Shown here piece after piece: positions 14,601 to 22,665 of a stretch of DNA of 33,520 bases (its first letter is position 1; each line of letters begins with the position of its first letter). The stretch covers positions 1 to 33,520 of the forward strand of contig JAFDTP010000006.1 of NCBI GenBank assembly GCA_019594195.1, written 5' to 3'. The position numbers and the translations under genes are program-made. Source of the DNA: Thermoplasmata archaeon (GTDB lineage: Archaea; Thermoplasmatota; Thermoplasmata; Halarchaeoplasmatales; Halarchaeoplasmataceae). The notes under the pieces were generated by a model. The model worked only from the letters and a program-made list of their open reading frames with translations, was not told where the DNA came from and ran no database searches.

Positions 14601-15188
14601 CCACTCCATGTTTAATAATTCAGCGTCACCGCTGACTTCCCATCCACCCTGAAAATTACCTACATATCCTGAAGATCGATTATATGCAGATAGATATCCC
14701 CATTCAGTATGACCGGGTGGAACATCACCGCCTCCTAGAACTTCACCGTCGGGCTTATCGGTTATCCTCACATAATCCACATCTGCTGTAGAAAAACTCC
14801 ACGGACCTCCTGTTTCCGTCTCGACGCCGTCATCGGCGACCGCGTACCACTGATAATCCGAATCGGGATCTAGACCATCCCAATGCACCGATGCCAGTTC
14901 TCCGCTGGCCACCTCAGTATCGGTTCCGATCAACGAATCAGTACTATCATCATAAAAAGATACATCCATCGATAGATCTTCAGGATGAGAGACATAAACA
15001 GATAGAGTCAAACTCGTGTTAAGACCGGTCTCCCCATCTTCAGGAATCGGACCGTCGGGAGCATATGGTCCTGCTTCATCTATCTGACCCGCGCCTTTCA
15101 GATCACCTGAGGAAGGGACAACAGAAATAAAAATAGATGTAACCAGGATGATGATAATCAAGACCGAAGCCAGCTTATCGATGCGCAT
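11685..15188 (-). CDS. Giant surface protein with cadherin-like repeats, one membrane anchor and a cytosolic roadblock/longin-like domain
   Basis: The protein has 1167 residues. A signal peptide (about 5-25) is followed by a fibronectin-III-like domain (about 45-135), two homologous domains of about 95 residues (about 138-330; both contain GGW, then W-N-TY), an Ig-like domain (about 331-430), and alternating cadherin-like/Ig-like modules marked by repeats such as FDLDDYFMDPE and YYISDRDNETHEL (about 430-1000). A single membrane helix at about 1003-1023 leads into a cytosolic tail of 144 residues. The tail's predicted order is strand pair (IDDVFLIHDSG), helix (ILAGMFTAVNNFV), strands (KVLVHKGKNVILAVFI), helix (WILDSMSDLVADI). 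That order resembles roadblock/longin folds, which regulate small GTPases; this is a fold-level inference. It follows the PQQ gene by 61 nt on the same strand. Confidence 0.85.
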   Translation of the reverse strand: MRIDKLASVLIIIILVTSIFISVVPSSGDLKGAGQIDEAGPYAPDGPIPEDGETGLNTSLTLSVYVSHPEDLSMDVSFYDDSTDSLIGTDTEVASGELASVHWDGLDPDSDYQWYAVADDGVETETGGPWSFSTADVDYVRITDKPDGEVLGGGDVPPGHTEWGYLSAYNRSSGYVGNFQGGWEVSGDAELLNMEWSDRNGIEMGDTAGDVWLNVTYEGDHQHSVKYTILTDEIDQIQITRSPGGEILNDETVPVGARRSGYSSAFNETHGYLYTFEGGWSAEGSDAELLEETPNERNEIDVGHEGGYVWFNLTYEDLHDSVMFEVEDPEIDSIDIMDEPGGEGDPFKDRSIEIGETVELFASAHNDTSGFVEDIEVDWDIDQEEVGDIEYETGSNTTFKAGSEGVCNITASYDGFEESIQFTVYYDGSPEIRGTIPDIELEIDFGIHEIDLEEFAEDGYDEIGDMRWYLTGHDIGVIEVLGENQTGDHVLTILSEENTRASMNVTYHLVNSVGNEASQNAWINITSDHQSPEFRRCPDLKVHYDKPYDFDYSPYIIYDDDRKHELELETDDPEHTSVEGLTVTYEYPESMIDEEVLVVLSVSDGDSTEKTAITVEVTSNDPPEEVEELPDLEIEQGELKENVFDLDDYFMDPEDEPLYMSYGYTYLSITIHGDNTVDVEADVDWHGVERVTFRAEDPEGAIIEQTIEVTVLPVNFPPEIKELPDLVVHYEEPYVFDLQYYISDRDNETHELTISTDSPDNATVRGTELILEYPMGTGDRYPNYTVALEVFVSDGLETTSQVTTVKVGDHYPPELVIPLHDVAFKQNERLINAFDLDNHFMDREGYNMYYSSGNENIEVVIHDNSSVDFYAKDNWYGQELITIRAENSAGALMEDSLVVTVLPVNTPPEISELPLQEGTEGRSWIFDIADYISDVDNETHELEVDVEDPNVHVVGHKLIFDYDEPGSYTILVEVCDGLESTTEEMEVRVNPEEEEHFLFDNLSSFVMVLLPLTLALIGTGFYVKRKVFTIDDVFLIHDSGVLIKHKTKNLKAERDEEILAGMFTAVNNFVGDAFGGEEKDTLKRMEYGDDKVLVHKGKNVILAVFISGDEPSWILDSMSDLVADIEERYEGDIEDWDGDVDSLPGIGDMLDEMIESDGKYNRGDWEG

Positions 15189-15249
15189 TTTGATGATCTC
15201 CTATTCAAACGATGATATCTGATGATTTCATCGCCATCGGATGAAGTCC

Positions 15250-17148
15250 TCATTTGGGTATTTGAATTTGCCCTCTATTTCGGGGATGATTATCTTTGTC
15301 GAGCATATCTTGGATCAGATCGTAGATACAGGACCATCTGTCCTCTTCGCCCTCTATGATCAATATCTCTTGTACGATCATCTGATCACCGTTATCCAAA
15401 GTGACTGTAAGATTCACCATGTATTCACCGGCGGAACTGTATGTATGGACCACGTCTTTCCCGCTGTCTGTCTCGCCGTCTCCGAATTCCCAATCGATCG
15501 ATGAAACATGATCGCCACCAGGCTCGAGTCTTGCGGAAAAATGGACCTCTCTGACACGGGAGATCATCTCACCTATCTCTTCTGTGAGATCATGATCACG
15601 TACATTTTCATCATCATCGAGGTGAGTGAAAACCTCAAAGATAGTCGTGGTTCTATCACCTGAGTTAAATCTTATCCAAACCGGATTGGCTCCTTTGTAT
15701 TCATCTTCAAATTCAAGGGTCAGACTGTGATTTAGATCTTCCTGGTACTTGAATGTCAAATTTTCCTCTTGGGGTCTACCCGGCTCTCTTTTCACTTCGA
15801 GGGTGCCGAGGTCTTCGTCATCCCTGTGAACCGAAGCGGTGATTTTATTGCCCCATCTTCCAGCGATCCTGACTGACATCTCTACCTCTCTAGACTTTTC
15901 CATACTTACATCTAGATCTACATCAGAACCGGTGAAGGAATACATATTGCCGTCGTGCGAATTTATGAATACCCTTCCGTCCTCTCCTATCGCCGGCGAG
16001 GAGTAAATGGCACCTCCGCTCTCATAATATCCTAGATCGTAAGTATCGGACTCCCTTTCGCCCGTTTGGTGAGACCATCTTTCGTTACCATCTGGATCTA
16101 ATGCGTAAAACGATCCTTCTTCCGAACCAAAATATATGATGCCGTCGGAACTGATGGCTGCAGATGAACTTATCCTGTCAGAGGTTTCAAAAGTCCACAG
16201 CAGATCGCCCTCATCGAGGGCGTGGAAAGTACCGTCGTGAGAACCGATATATACCGTTCCGTCTTCACCTATAACCGGTGAAGGATGTATCTTAGATCCG
16301 ATCTCATGATCCCATTCCAGTGAACCGTCTTGATCTAGAGCGTAAAGTTTACCGTCATAAGAACCAAAATAGATCGTGCCGTCCTCTCCAATCGCAGGAG
16401 AAGAGTAGATATCTCCTTCCGTGGAATAGTTCCATACCTCAGAACCGTCTTCTCTATCGATAGCGTAGAGGGTACCGTCTCCAGAGCCAACGTAAACGAT
16501 ATCGTCCTCTCCTAATGCAGGAGATGACCACACCCATGTATCCAGTTCAACTCTCCAATTCAAGTCACCGGTCTGATCTAAGGAGTAAAGGTGACCTTCA
16601 GATGAGCCGAAATAGATGTTGCCATCCTCATCAACGTTCGGTGATGAGTTGATCGCTCCGTCTGTAGGATATGACCATTTCAATTCGCCTTCATCATCCA
16701 GCGCATACAGGCCACTGTTATCAGTGCCGAAATAGATCGTTTCGTCTTCAGTGACGGCTGGTGAAGAGATGATACCGCCATCTGCTTCAAAACTCCATTC
16801 TTTATATCCTTCTTCAGTATCTAAAGCATACAAGTGGTTATCGGGTGATCCAAAATAGATCATACCTTCAGAACCTATCGCGGGAGAAGACCAAAGCCAC
16901 GTGTCAGTCTCATATGTCCAGTTGATCGTTCCATCAACATGACCGCTATCATAAGGACTCAGTCCTCTATTTCCCCTGTCCCTTCCGAATGCAGGCCAAG
17001 GGCCACTAGAAAGAGAATCGGTCTCTGTAGAGAGTTCATCTCTTTCGGAATAAGACTCCGTCCGCATCCCCAATATAGCTCCGGTCATCAATGATAAGAT
17101 CATCGCACCGGATATGAGGACCGCGATATACTTTCTTCTACTAAACAT
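15250..17148 (-). CDS. Secreted PQQ-repeat beta-propeller protein with a PKD domain
   Basis: The 632-residue protein has a signal peptide or anchor at about 7-27, then eight PQQ/BamB-like repeats at about residues 84-405. Each carries the pattern SSPA, about 5 residues, then IYFGS and LYALD; the eighth is slightly degenerate (RVFINS). Eight repeats make a complete propeller. No PQQ-dehydrogenase active-site domain is seen, so it is more likely structural or ligand-binding than an enzyme. A beta-rich region (about 410-525) precedes a PKD domain at about 535-598, recognised from DWEFGDGE (552-559) and HTYSSAGEY (568-576). It has no C-terminal anchor. TATA-like sequence near 17170-17182 drives it divergently from the GTPase; the giant surface protein is next downstream. 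Confidence 0.9.
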   Translation of the reverse strand: MFSRRKYIAVLISGAMILSLMTGAILGMRTESYSERDELSTETDSLSSGPWPAFGRDRGNRGLSPYDSGHVDGTINWTYETDTWLWSSPAIGSEGMIYFGSPDNHLYALDTEEGYKEWSFEADGGIISSPAVTEDETIYFGTDNSGLYALDDEGELKWSYPTDGAINSSPNVDEDGNIYFGSSEGHLYSLDQTGDLNWRVELDTWVWSSPALGEDDIVYVGSGDGTLYAIDREDGSEVWNYSTEGDIYSSPAIGEDGTIYFGSYDGKLYALDQDGSLEWDHEIGSKIHPSPVIGEDGTVYIGSHDGTFHALDEGDLLWTFETSDRISSSAAISSDGIIYFGSEEGSFYALDPDGNERWSHQTGERESDTYDLGYYESGGAIYSSPAIGEDGRVFINSHDGNMYSFTGSDVDLDVSMEKSREVEMSVRIAGRWGNKITASVHRDDEDLGTLEVKREPGRPQEENLTFKYQEDLNHSLTLEFEDEYKGANPVWIRFNSGDRTTTIFEVFTHLDDDENVRDHDLTEEIGEMISRVREVHFSARLEPGGDHVSSIDWEFGDGETDSGKDVVHTYSSAGEYMVNLTVTLDNGDQMIVQEILIIEGEEDRWSCIYDLIQDMLDKDNHPRNRGQIQIPK

Positions 17149-17240
17149 CTTGTTAGTAACAAAACTTCCTCGTTTAAGTAAATTACCCGTCGGTACTAAA
17201 AAGGACCTCTAAAAAAGTTAAGATATCCCTTCAATAATTA

Positions 17241-17250
17241 TTAATATAAT
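17241..17250 (+). promoter_or_regulatory. TATA-box promoter of the GTPase-V4R/DUF835 operon
   Basis: TTAATATAAT is centred about 23 nt before the ATG at 17268. The 119-nt gap to the divergent PQQ gene therefore holds two outward promoters. Confidence 0.55.
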
Positions 17251-17267
17251 ATCTCAAATGTACTACT

Positions 17268-17897
17268 ATGGCACGAAGATCAGTGAAGATCCTCTTATTA
17301 GGAGACGGTGCCGTGGGTAAAACTTCCCTAGTGAGAAGGTTCGTCGAACAGCAGTTCGACGAGAGTTATAAGATGACTATAGGTGTCAACGTCAAGAAGA
17401 AAGAGATAGAAAGTCTTGACTTGACGATGATGATCTGGGATATCTACGGGCAGAAGTTGAATAAGGATCTCCATTCTACCAATTATTCAGGAGCCGACGG
17501 GGCGATGTTGGTTTATGACCTGACGAGATACGAGACTTTTAAAAGTATAGATGAATGGATAGACGAAGTCTTCGAGGTCATAGGTAAGATCCCGCTGGTG
17601 ATCCTTGGAAACAAAAATGACCTTATAAAAGGTTTTGATGGATCCGATAGAACGGATTTCGATGCATTCGTCAAAGAAAACCATCTCGACATGGTCGAAT
17701 CACACACCAGACTTTACGGTGAAGACCCTGAATTCACAAGGGTTCCTGATAAGGAGATGGAGAGATGGGCCGAAGAAAAAGCAGATCACGCCGGTCTCGA
17801 TTTTTCACACTTTTCTACCAGCGCTAAGACCGGTGAAAATGTAGAAGAAGCTTTCATAACGCTTGGAAATATGATAAAAGAAGGTGATAAGAGTTGA
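17268..17897 (+). CDS. Ras/Rab-like small GTPase
   Basis: The 209-residue protein has every G box of the Ras superfamily: G1 GDGAVGKTS (12-20), G2 T37 in KMTIGVN, G3 WDIYGQ (57-62) with the catalytic Gln at 62, G4 NKND (115-118) and G5 TSAKTG (184-189). The order and strand pattern (VKILLLGDG, LTMMIWDIYG, GAMLVYDLT) are Rab/Ras-like. It is longer than usual because about 65 residues, not about 30, separate G4 from G5; the insert (about 122-162) is acidic. There is no C-terminal cysteine for prenylation, so membrane attachment must come from a partner. Its stop overlaps the start of the next gene (TTGA), and it is divergent from two surface-protein genes. Confidence 0.95.
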   Translation: MARRSVKILLLGDGAVGKTSLVRRFVEQQFDESYKMTIGVNVKKKEIESLDLTMMIWDIYGQKLNKDLHSTNYSGADGAMLVYDLTRYETFKSIDEWIDEVFEVIGKIPLVILGNKNDLIKGFDGSDRTDFDAFVKENHLDMVESHTRLYGEDPEFTRVPDKEMERWAEEKADHAGLDFSHFSTSAKTGENVEEAFITLGNMIKEGDKS

Positions 17898-18811
17898 GCG
17901 AATTAGTTTCTATGCCGACAGAGATCGTGCACCGGCTGAGGATGACTATAGAAGAGATGAGTGATCAAAAAGAGGCGGACTTCGCCATATATAAACTCGG
18001 TACCGAATGGGGCCGTGAGACCGTACGCATCAGTGGTGAGGAGAGCGACATGGACGATCTTAAGACCAAAGCCGTCCTCACAGCGGTACATTCTGGAATA
18101 ACGAACATAGAAGTTGAAGTCGAAGATACCGAGATAAAGGTCAGTCCTTTCAATTCCAAGATAGAGGACAAACATTTCCTCGCAGGATACGTTTCGGGGA
18201 TAATAACTGAGCTGCTTGGAGAATACTACATCGCTGAGATAAACGAAGATCACTTCATAGTTTCAAAATGGGACAAAAACATAGATGACCAGATCTCTGA
18301 GGATGAAAAGAAGAAACCGGAAACGTTCGAGTTCGAGCTATTGAAAGAAGGCGAGTCATACCTTATCGAAGATGATTCTGAAGAGGCCTCCGTGACCTTC
18401 AACACATTCTTGGACGCTGTACAGGAGAGCGGGATGCCCGGTCTGTGTATGACCACCATATTCCCGACGAAGATCGGTGTTAGAGAAGAAGATCAAAAGT
18501 TCTCTACCTTCTGGCTGAGCAATGTAGAAGGGAGCGACGACGTAAAATCCATCACACCCGAGAGGTTCGGCCATGAAGCCGTGAAGATAGCAACGAGCTT
18601 CCTGAAGATAAAGCATGGTATATTCATGCTCCACGGTGTTGAGTTTTTGTTTGAAAATACCGATCCAAAGGAGGTCATCCAGGCCATACAGACCATCAAG
18701 GACCTGACTTCGATACACGATGGTATATTCTTGGTAGCTTTGGATCAGGAAAAAATAGATGAGAAGGAGTTCAACTTGGTGAGGGACGAACTCGAAGTCC
18801 TTGATATCTGA
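17894..18811 (+). CDS. V4R-like plus DUF835 protein, partner of the small GTPase
   Basis: The 305-residue protein has two parts. Residues about 28-127 resemble the V4R domain: a start with LGTEWGRE, an amphipathic helix (KTKAVLTAVHSG), strands, then HFLAGYVSGIITELLGE, the typical helix pair; the usual C-terminal Cys-containing metal or ligand segment is replaced by HFIVSK. Residues about 152-305 are DUF835, seen in SYLIED, GMPGLCMTT (180-188), FWLSN (206-210), LHGVEFLFEN (246-255) and a last strand (FLVALD). DUF835 is an archaeal signalling domain often found with KaiC or receiver domains. V4R is the fold family of TRAPP Bet3 subunits. The start is TTG at 17894, with GGTGAT just upstream; it overlaps the GTPase stop, so the two are translated together. 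Confidence 0.85.
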   Translation: MSELVSMPTEIVHRLRMTIEEMSDQKEADFAIYKLGTEWGRETVRISGEESDMDDLKTKAVLTAVHSGITNIEVEVEDTEIKVSPFNSKIEDKHFLAGYVSGIITELLGEYYIAEINEDHFIVSKWDKNIDDQISEDEKKKPETFEFELLKEGESYLIEDDSEEASVTFNTFLDAVQESGMPGLCMTTIFPTKIGVREEDQKFSTFWLSNVEGSDDVKSITPERFGHEAVKIATSFLKIKHGIFMLHGVEFLFENTDPKEVIQAIQTIKDLTSIHDGIFLVALDQEKIDEKEFNLVRDELEVLDI

Positions 18812-18856
18812 GTTTTAGGGACACAATTTTATACTTTCGATGTAGTACTGAGATAG

Positions 18857-19678
18857 ATGGATTTCGAGGCAGTAGTTGTGGATCTTGACGGGACTTTATG
18901 CGATGATAGAAAGATCCATCGAAAAGATAAAAGAGCTGTATCCGAAGTCATCGATATCGACGTGCCCGTTATACCGGCCACTACTAGGATGAGATACTCC
19001 ACCTCTCTCATATTGAATGAACTAGATATCGATAGATATCCGTTGATATGTAACAACGGGGCAAGGGTCGTCGGTAGTGGATGGAAAGAATATCAGAGTT
19101 CTGAAGATATATTTAACGCCTTCTTAGATATAGATATCGCCCAGGCATTGGCTGCTTATACTGACGAAAGAGGTTATGAGATCACCACGATCTTCAGAGA
19201 GAAAAAATTTTGGAAGAATAGGAACGAACACTATTTTGAAGAACTCGATGAGATAACCGAGATCGTAGATGATAACTTGGAAGCGCTCGAGCACGGAGCA
19301 CCCCTCTCTTTGATGATGCACTCTCAAAGGAACGGTACCTATGCACTCGAGGACTTCGAGAGATACGCATCCGATTTTTCTAAAAAAGTTCGCTTGGATA
19401 GACACCACAGGTTAGAAAAATTCACTACTCTTACATTATATCGAAAGGGTATATCAAAAAAGAAAGCTCTAGATATGGTTTGTGAGAAACTGGATATCCC
19501 GATCGATAAAGTTCTAGCTATAGGTGACGACGAGGTGGATATGAGCATGTTGAGATATGCAGGTAAAGGGATCGCTATGGGTAACTCCCCTGAACACGTT
19601 AAAAAAGCTGCGGACGATGTCGCCCCTTCATGTGAAGAACAAGGTGTTTCTTGGATATTGAAAAAATTTTTGATCTGA
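18857..19678 (+). CDS. HAD-superfamily (Cof-type) phosphatase
   Basis: The 273-residue protein has the HAD motifs: DLDGT (9-13) with nucleophile D9 and acid D11, ATTR (41-44) as motif II, K197 in RKGISKK as motif III, and GDDEVDM (223-229) for Mg binding as motif IV. A cap of about 90 residues between motifs II and III places it in the C2-cap (Cof/phosphoglycolate/sucrose-phosphatase) group. The substrate, a small phosphate ester, cannot be told. The ATG at 18857 is about 25 nt past a TATA box (TTTTATACTT), so it is leaderless. It lies 45 nt after the GTPase operon but has its own promoter, so a functional link is doubtful. Confidence 0.93.
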   Translation: MDFEAVVVDLDGTLCDDRKIHRKDKRAVSEVIDIDVPVIPATTRMRYSTSLILNELDIDRYPLICNNGARVVGSGWKEYQSSEDIFNAFLDIDIAQALAAYTDERGYEITTIFREKKFWKNRNEHYFEELDEITEIVDDNLEALEHGAPLSLMMHSQRNGTYALEDFERYASDFSKKVRLDRHHRLEKFTTLTLYRKGISKKKALDMVCEKLDIPIDKVLAIGDDEVDMSMLRYAGKGIAMGNSPEHVKKAADDVAPSCEEQGVSWILKKFLI

Positions 19679-19798
19679 CCATTCATATATGTGTGTGATC
19701 TGGTGGTTTTAAGTTACTTTTTAGAAAAAAATTAATAACTGACTTCTAGATTCCTAAGATATAATAATTTCAGATCATATCTCTAGGAGGTAGGTGCA

Positions 19799-20743
19799 CT
19801 GGATAGAGATAGAAAGACTTTGACCGGATTAATACTGATACTCTTTCTCTTCGCCACCTGGTGTATAGGCATCGTTATAGACACCTCGATAGCCATGGCA
19901 GAAACGGGGGTTCGCGGTGTTGGGGTGGACTTGATGCCTGTTTTTTGGATAGCTATTGTAGGAACGGTAGTCGCTGCTGTTATCAGGGGGAGAAAAACCG
20001 TTCTGGTACCGATATTGTTCCTCACCTCAGCGATAATCCTCAGCTGGTACTTTTTGATAGTGTTCGCCTTCGATTTTTCAGCGATGATGATATTTGCTAT
20101 AATCGTGATATCCGCCCTCGCTTTATGGAGAGGCTCTAAAGATGAAGAGATGTCGTACTATCTAGGAGCTATCGCTATCCTGACTGCTATACTACTGATA
20201 GCACAATTTATCAGCACGGGTGGAGGGATGATCCCGATAGAGATCGAAAGTAACGGAGAACCACCTTCTCTGATACCCGGCGACCCGGGCGGGTTCATCG
20301 AATCCACATTAGGAGGGTTCGGGACTTTCCTTTTGATCGTGCTCGTTGGTGGCATCTTAGCCTTTTTGACTGTACAGAGAGTCGTACCCTTGTTAAGATC
20401 CTCTTCAAAAGATGATGAAGAAGAGCTTGAGGATCAACTGTCCTCCACGGTCGATAAAGCCGTCACCGAACTTAAAGAAGGAAAGGACGTGCATTCCACC
20501 ATACTCAGGTGTTACCAGCGTATGTGCTTGATTCTCGAAGAGATGGGTGCAAAGAACTTTGAATTCATGACACCTAGAGAATTTGAAATTCAGGCTAAAA
20601 GAACACTTGACGTACCTACTTCTAAGATCACTGAGATAAGAGAGGTATTCGAATTGGCCCAATACAGTAATTACAAATTAGGTGAAAAAGAGAGAAAAAA
20701 AGCCGTTATGGCTTTAAAAGAGCTCAGGAAAGAATTGGAGTGA
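19799..20743 (+). CDS. DUF4129 membrane protein, first gene of the DUF58 operon
   Basis: The protein has about 314 residues, five to six membrane helices in the first 200, then a charged linker (DDEEELEDQL) and a C-terminal DUF4129 helical domain (YQRMCLILEEMG, then TPREFEIQAKR and FELAQYSNYKLGEKE). DUF4129 proteins accompany DUF58 and transglutaminase-like proteins in many microbes. The best ribosome site, AGGAGGT at 19786-19792, is 6 nt before an in-frame CTG at 19799, giving a charged N-terminus (DRDRKTLTG) before the first helix. The only later start is TTG at 19820, 27 nt from that site. I prefer CTG, with about even confidence. A TATA-like TATAATAATTT lies at 19760-19770. Confidence 0.82.
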   Translation: MDRDRKTLTGLILILFLFATWCIGIVIDTSIAMAETGVRGVGVDLMPVFWIAIVGTVVAAVIRGRKTVLVPILFLTSAIILSWYFLIVFAFDFSAMMIFAIIVISALALWRGSKDEEMSYYLGAIAILTAILLIAQFISTGGGMIPIEIESNGEPPSLIPGDPGGFIESTLGGFGTFLLIVLVGGILAFLTVQRVVPLLRSSSKDDEEELEDQLSSTVDKAVTELKEGKDVHSTILRCYQRMCLILEEMGAKNFEFMTPREFEIQAKRTLDVPTSKITEIREVFELAQYSNYKLGEKERKKAVMALKELRKELE

Positions 20744-20750
20744 AGATATT

Positions 20751-21362
20751 ATGGAAGGTTCGATGGATAACTCTAAGTCAGCATACACCGCGGGTTCGCA
20801 GAATTTACCTGGAAACGAGGAAGGGGACTTATTATACTTCATCTTGATGGGCTTGATCATCGCTGGCCTAACCATAGGTATCGTTCTATATAGTGGCATG
20901 CTCCGATTCACATTGACCTTTTTGATACTTGTGGTAATAGGCTCCAATCTGATCTATTGGCTGATGGAAAATACTGAGAAATCGACCATCTGGAGGAGAG
21001 AAGGTGAATTCGATAAGAGAGTGAATCTCCAGCTCAAAGATAACTCAGACCTGGTAAGAAGAGCTTTCAAAGATATGGAACTCAGCCAGGGTTATTTGGA
21101 GAAGAAGATAAAGGACCTTTTCTTGAGCAAACTTGCAGATAACAGAAACCTTTCAAAGGAAGAGATAAGAGAACTACAACAGGATCCTGAGAGGTTCCGA
21201 CAGATAGTTAACGATGAGATGATCTCAGATTTCATATTGTATAAGAGGAGTGGTGAAAATAACGGAGAAAAGGAGAAAATCGTATCTGGAGAGGAACTCG
21301 AAGGTGAAGATTATGAAGAATGGATATTTGAGATCATAGATCGCATACAGAGGTGGGAGTGA
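20751..21362 (+). CDS. Small membrane protein of the DUF58 operon, function unknown
   Basis: The 203-residue protein has a polar start, two adjacent membrane helices at about 27-67, and an acidic/basic cytosolic tail with helices (KRVNLQLKDNSDLVRRAF and ELQQDPERFRQIV). I do not recognise a family with certainty; in haloarchaea, DUF58 genes are often flanked by small two-helix proteins of similar layout, and this is likely its counterpart. The ATG at 20751 has GGAGTGA about 8 nt upstream. It begins 7 nt after the DUF4129 gene and ends 1 nt before the DUF58 gene, so the three are one transcript. Confidence 0.78.
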   Translation: MEGSMDNSKSAYTAGSQNLPGNEEGDLLYFILMGLIIAGLTIGIVLYSGMLRFTLTFLILVVIGSNLIYWLMENTEKSTIWRREGEFDKRVNLQLKDNSDLVRRAFKDMELSQGYLEKKIKDLFLSKLADNRNLSKEEIRELQQDPERFRQIVNDEMISDFILYKRSGENNGEKEKIVSGEELEGEDYEEWIFEIIDRIQRWE

Positions 21363-21363
21363 T

Positions 21364-22665
21364 ATGAAAGAGAACATTACGACCAAAAACAGACCTTTCG
21401 TATATCTGGTTGCTTTGATAGTCGCTGGTGTTGTCCTCGGCAACCTATTCCGCAGTTGGGTCTATTTTACTGTGACCATCTTCTCATTGTCCATATTGGT
21501 CGCTGCCGTGAGATCTCTCCCTCCTACAAAATTCGATATCGATATAGAGAGAGAATCAAAGCGGGACGGTAAAGACGTCTACGTGGATGACGAGCTGGAG
21601 ATCACGATAAAGATGGAGAACAACGGAGGTAAAATACGCTATTTAGAGATACAGGATATACTACCTGGTCTGATAGAAGTATCAGACGGGTGTGACCATC
21701 AGATAATAGAGCTAGACGAAGGGGAAAAAACCGAGATAAGCTACAATATATCATGCCCGATAACCGGAAATTTCGAACTTGGTCCTATAAAACTCAGATA
21801 TAGGGATGCTTTGAACCTCTTCTCGAAAGAGATGGAGATAGATGAACAGATGGAGATAAGGGTCTTACCCAGAACGGAAGACATGAAGAAGATAGATATA
21901 AACCCGAGTTATACTAAACATTGGTTGGGAGAGGTGAAATCTAAGAGCGTGGGTGTCGGAAGCGAGTTTTTCGCTATCCGTGAATATCAACCCGGTGATC
22001 AGATACGAGATATAAATTGGAAAGCCACCGCTAGATACTATGATCCTCTGACTAACGAGTATGAAGGTGAAAAATCCGGTGACGTCATACTTGTTGTAGA
22101 CGGTTATCAAAAGGGTATCGTAGGTACTATGGAAAACAATACAATGAGAGCTTCTATAGACGTTGCCGCAAGCCTGTCTGAAGTCCTGCTTTCCGCCCGA
22201 CACAGGGTTGGACTTATAGTTTCAGGTGAATACATGAACTGGGTATATCCCGGTACTGGAAAGAATCACCATCACAAGATAATGGCTAACCTGACCAAAT
22301 TCGAGAGCGGAGGTAGTTGGGGATTAGAAGGTATCAAATGGCTTCTTGAAGAATTCTTTCCCAGGAGGAGCATGATAATATTCATTTCACCTTTGACTGT
22401 TCCAGAGTACAGCGAGACTTTGATCGACCTATGTATGAGAGAGTACGATGTCGTGCTGATATCTCCCGATCCACTCAAGATAGAAAAGGAAATATTGGAA
22501 GATGATGAGTACGAGGAAGCCGCAGAAGCTCTATCTAGAGCCGAGAGAGATCATATATTGGACAAGCTTTGGTCTCACGGGACGATGGTAGTAGATTGGG
22601 ACCCGAAAGAACCTTTAGAGCCTACTTTACAGGAGGTGTTAAGATACAGATACAGACGGGGATGA
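21364..22665 (+). CDS. DUF58 protein (von Willebrand A-like)
   Basis: The 433-residue protein has two membrane helices at about 11-50, a beta-rich domain, and the DUF58 signature at 201-224 (EFFAIREYQPGD, then RDINWKATAR). It is followed by a VWA-like region whose strand ends in D246 (VILVVDGY). A second strand (MIIFISPLT) and further helices complete the domain. DUF58 proteins usually work with a MoxR AAA ATPase in maturation or assembly of membrane or surface complexes; no MoxR gene is in this operon. GGGAGTGAT 4-5 nt before ATG 21364 gives the start. The stop overlaps the next ATG (ATGA). Confidence 0.92.
   Translation: MKENITTKNRPFVYLVALIVAGVVLGNLFRSWVYFTVTIFSLSILVAAVRSLPPTKFDIDIERESKRDGKDVYVDDELEITIKMENNGGKIRYLEIQDILPGLIEVSDGCDHQIIELDEGEKTEISYNISCPITGNFELGPIKLRYRDALNLFSKEMEIDEQMEIRVLPRTEDMKKIDINPSYTKHWLGEVKSKSVGVGSEFFAIREYQPGDQIRDINWKATARYYDPLTNEYEGEKSGDVILVVDGYQKGIVGTMENNTMRASIDVAASLSEVLLSARHRVGLIVSGEYMNWVYPGTGKNHHHKIMANLTKFESGGSWGLEGIKWLLEEFFPRRSMIIFISPLTVPEYSETLIDLCMREYDVVLISPDPLKIEKEILEDDEYEEAAEALSRAERDHILDKLWSHGTMVVDWDPKEPLEPTLQEVLRYRYRRG

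Noticed and set aside
16000..16900. Tandem nucleotide repeats that could suggest a CRISPR-like or satellite array
   Set aside because: They are the coding repeats of the PQQ propeller (SSPA ... IYFGS ... LYALD), diverged at DNA level, and not spacer-separated.
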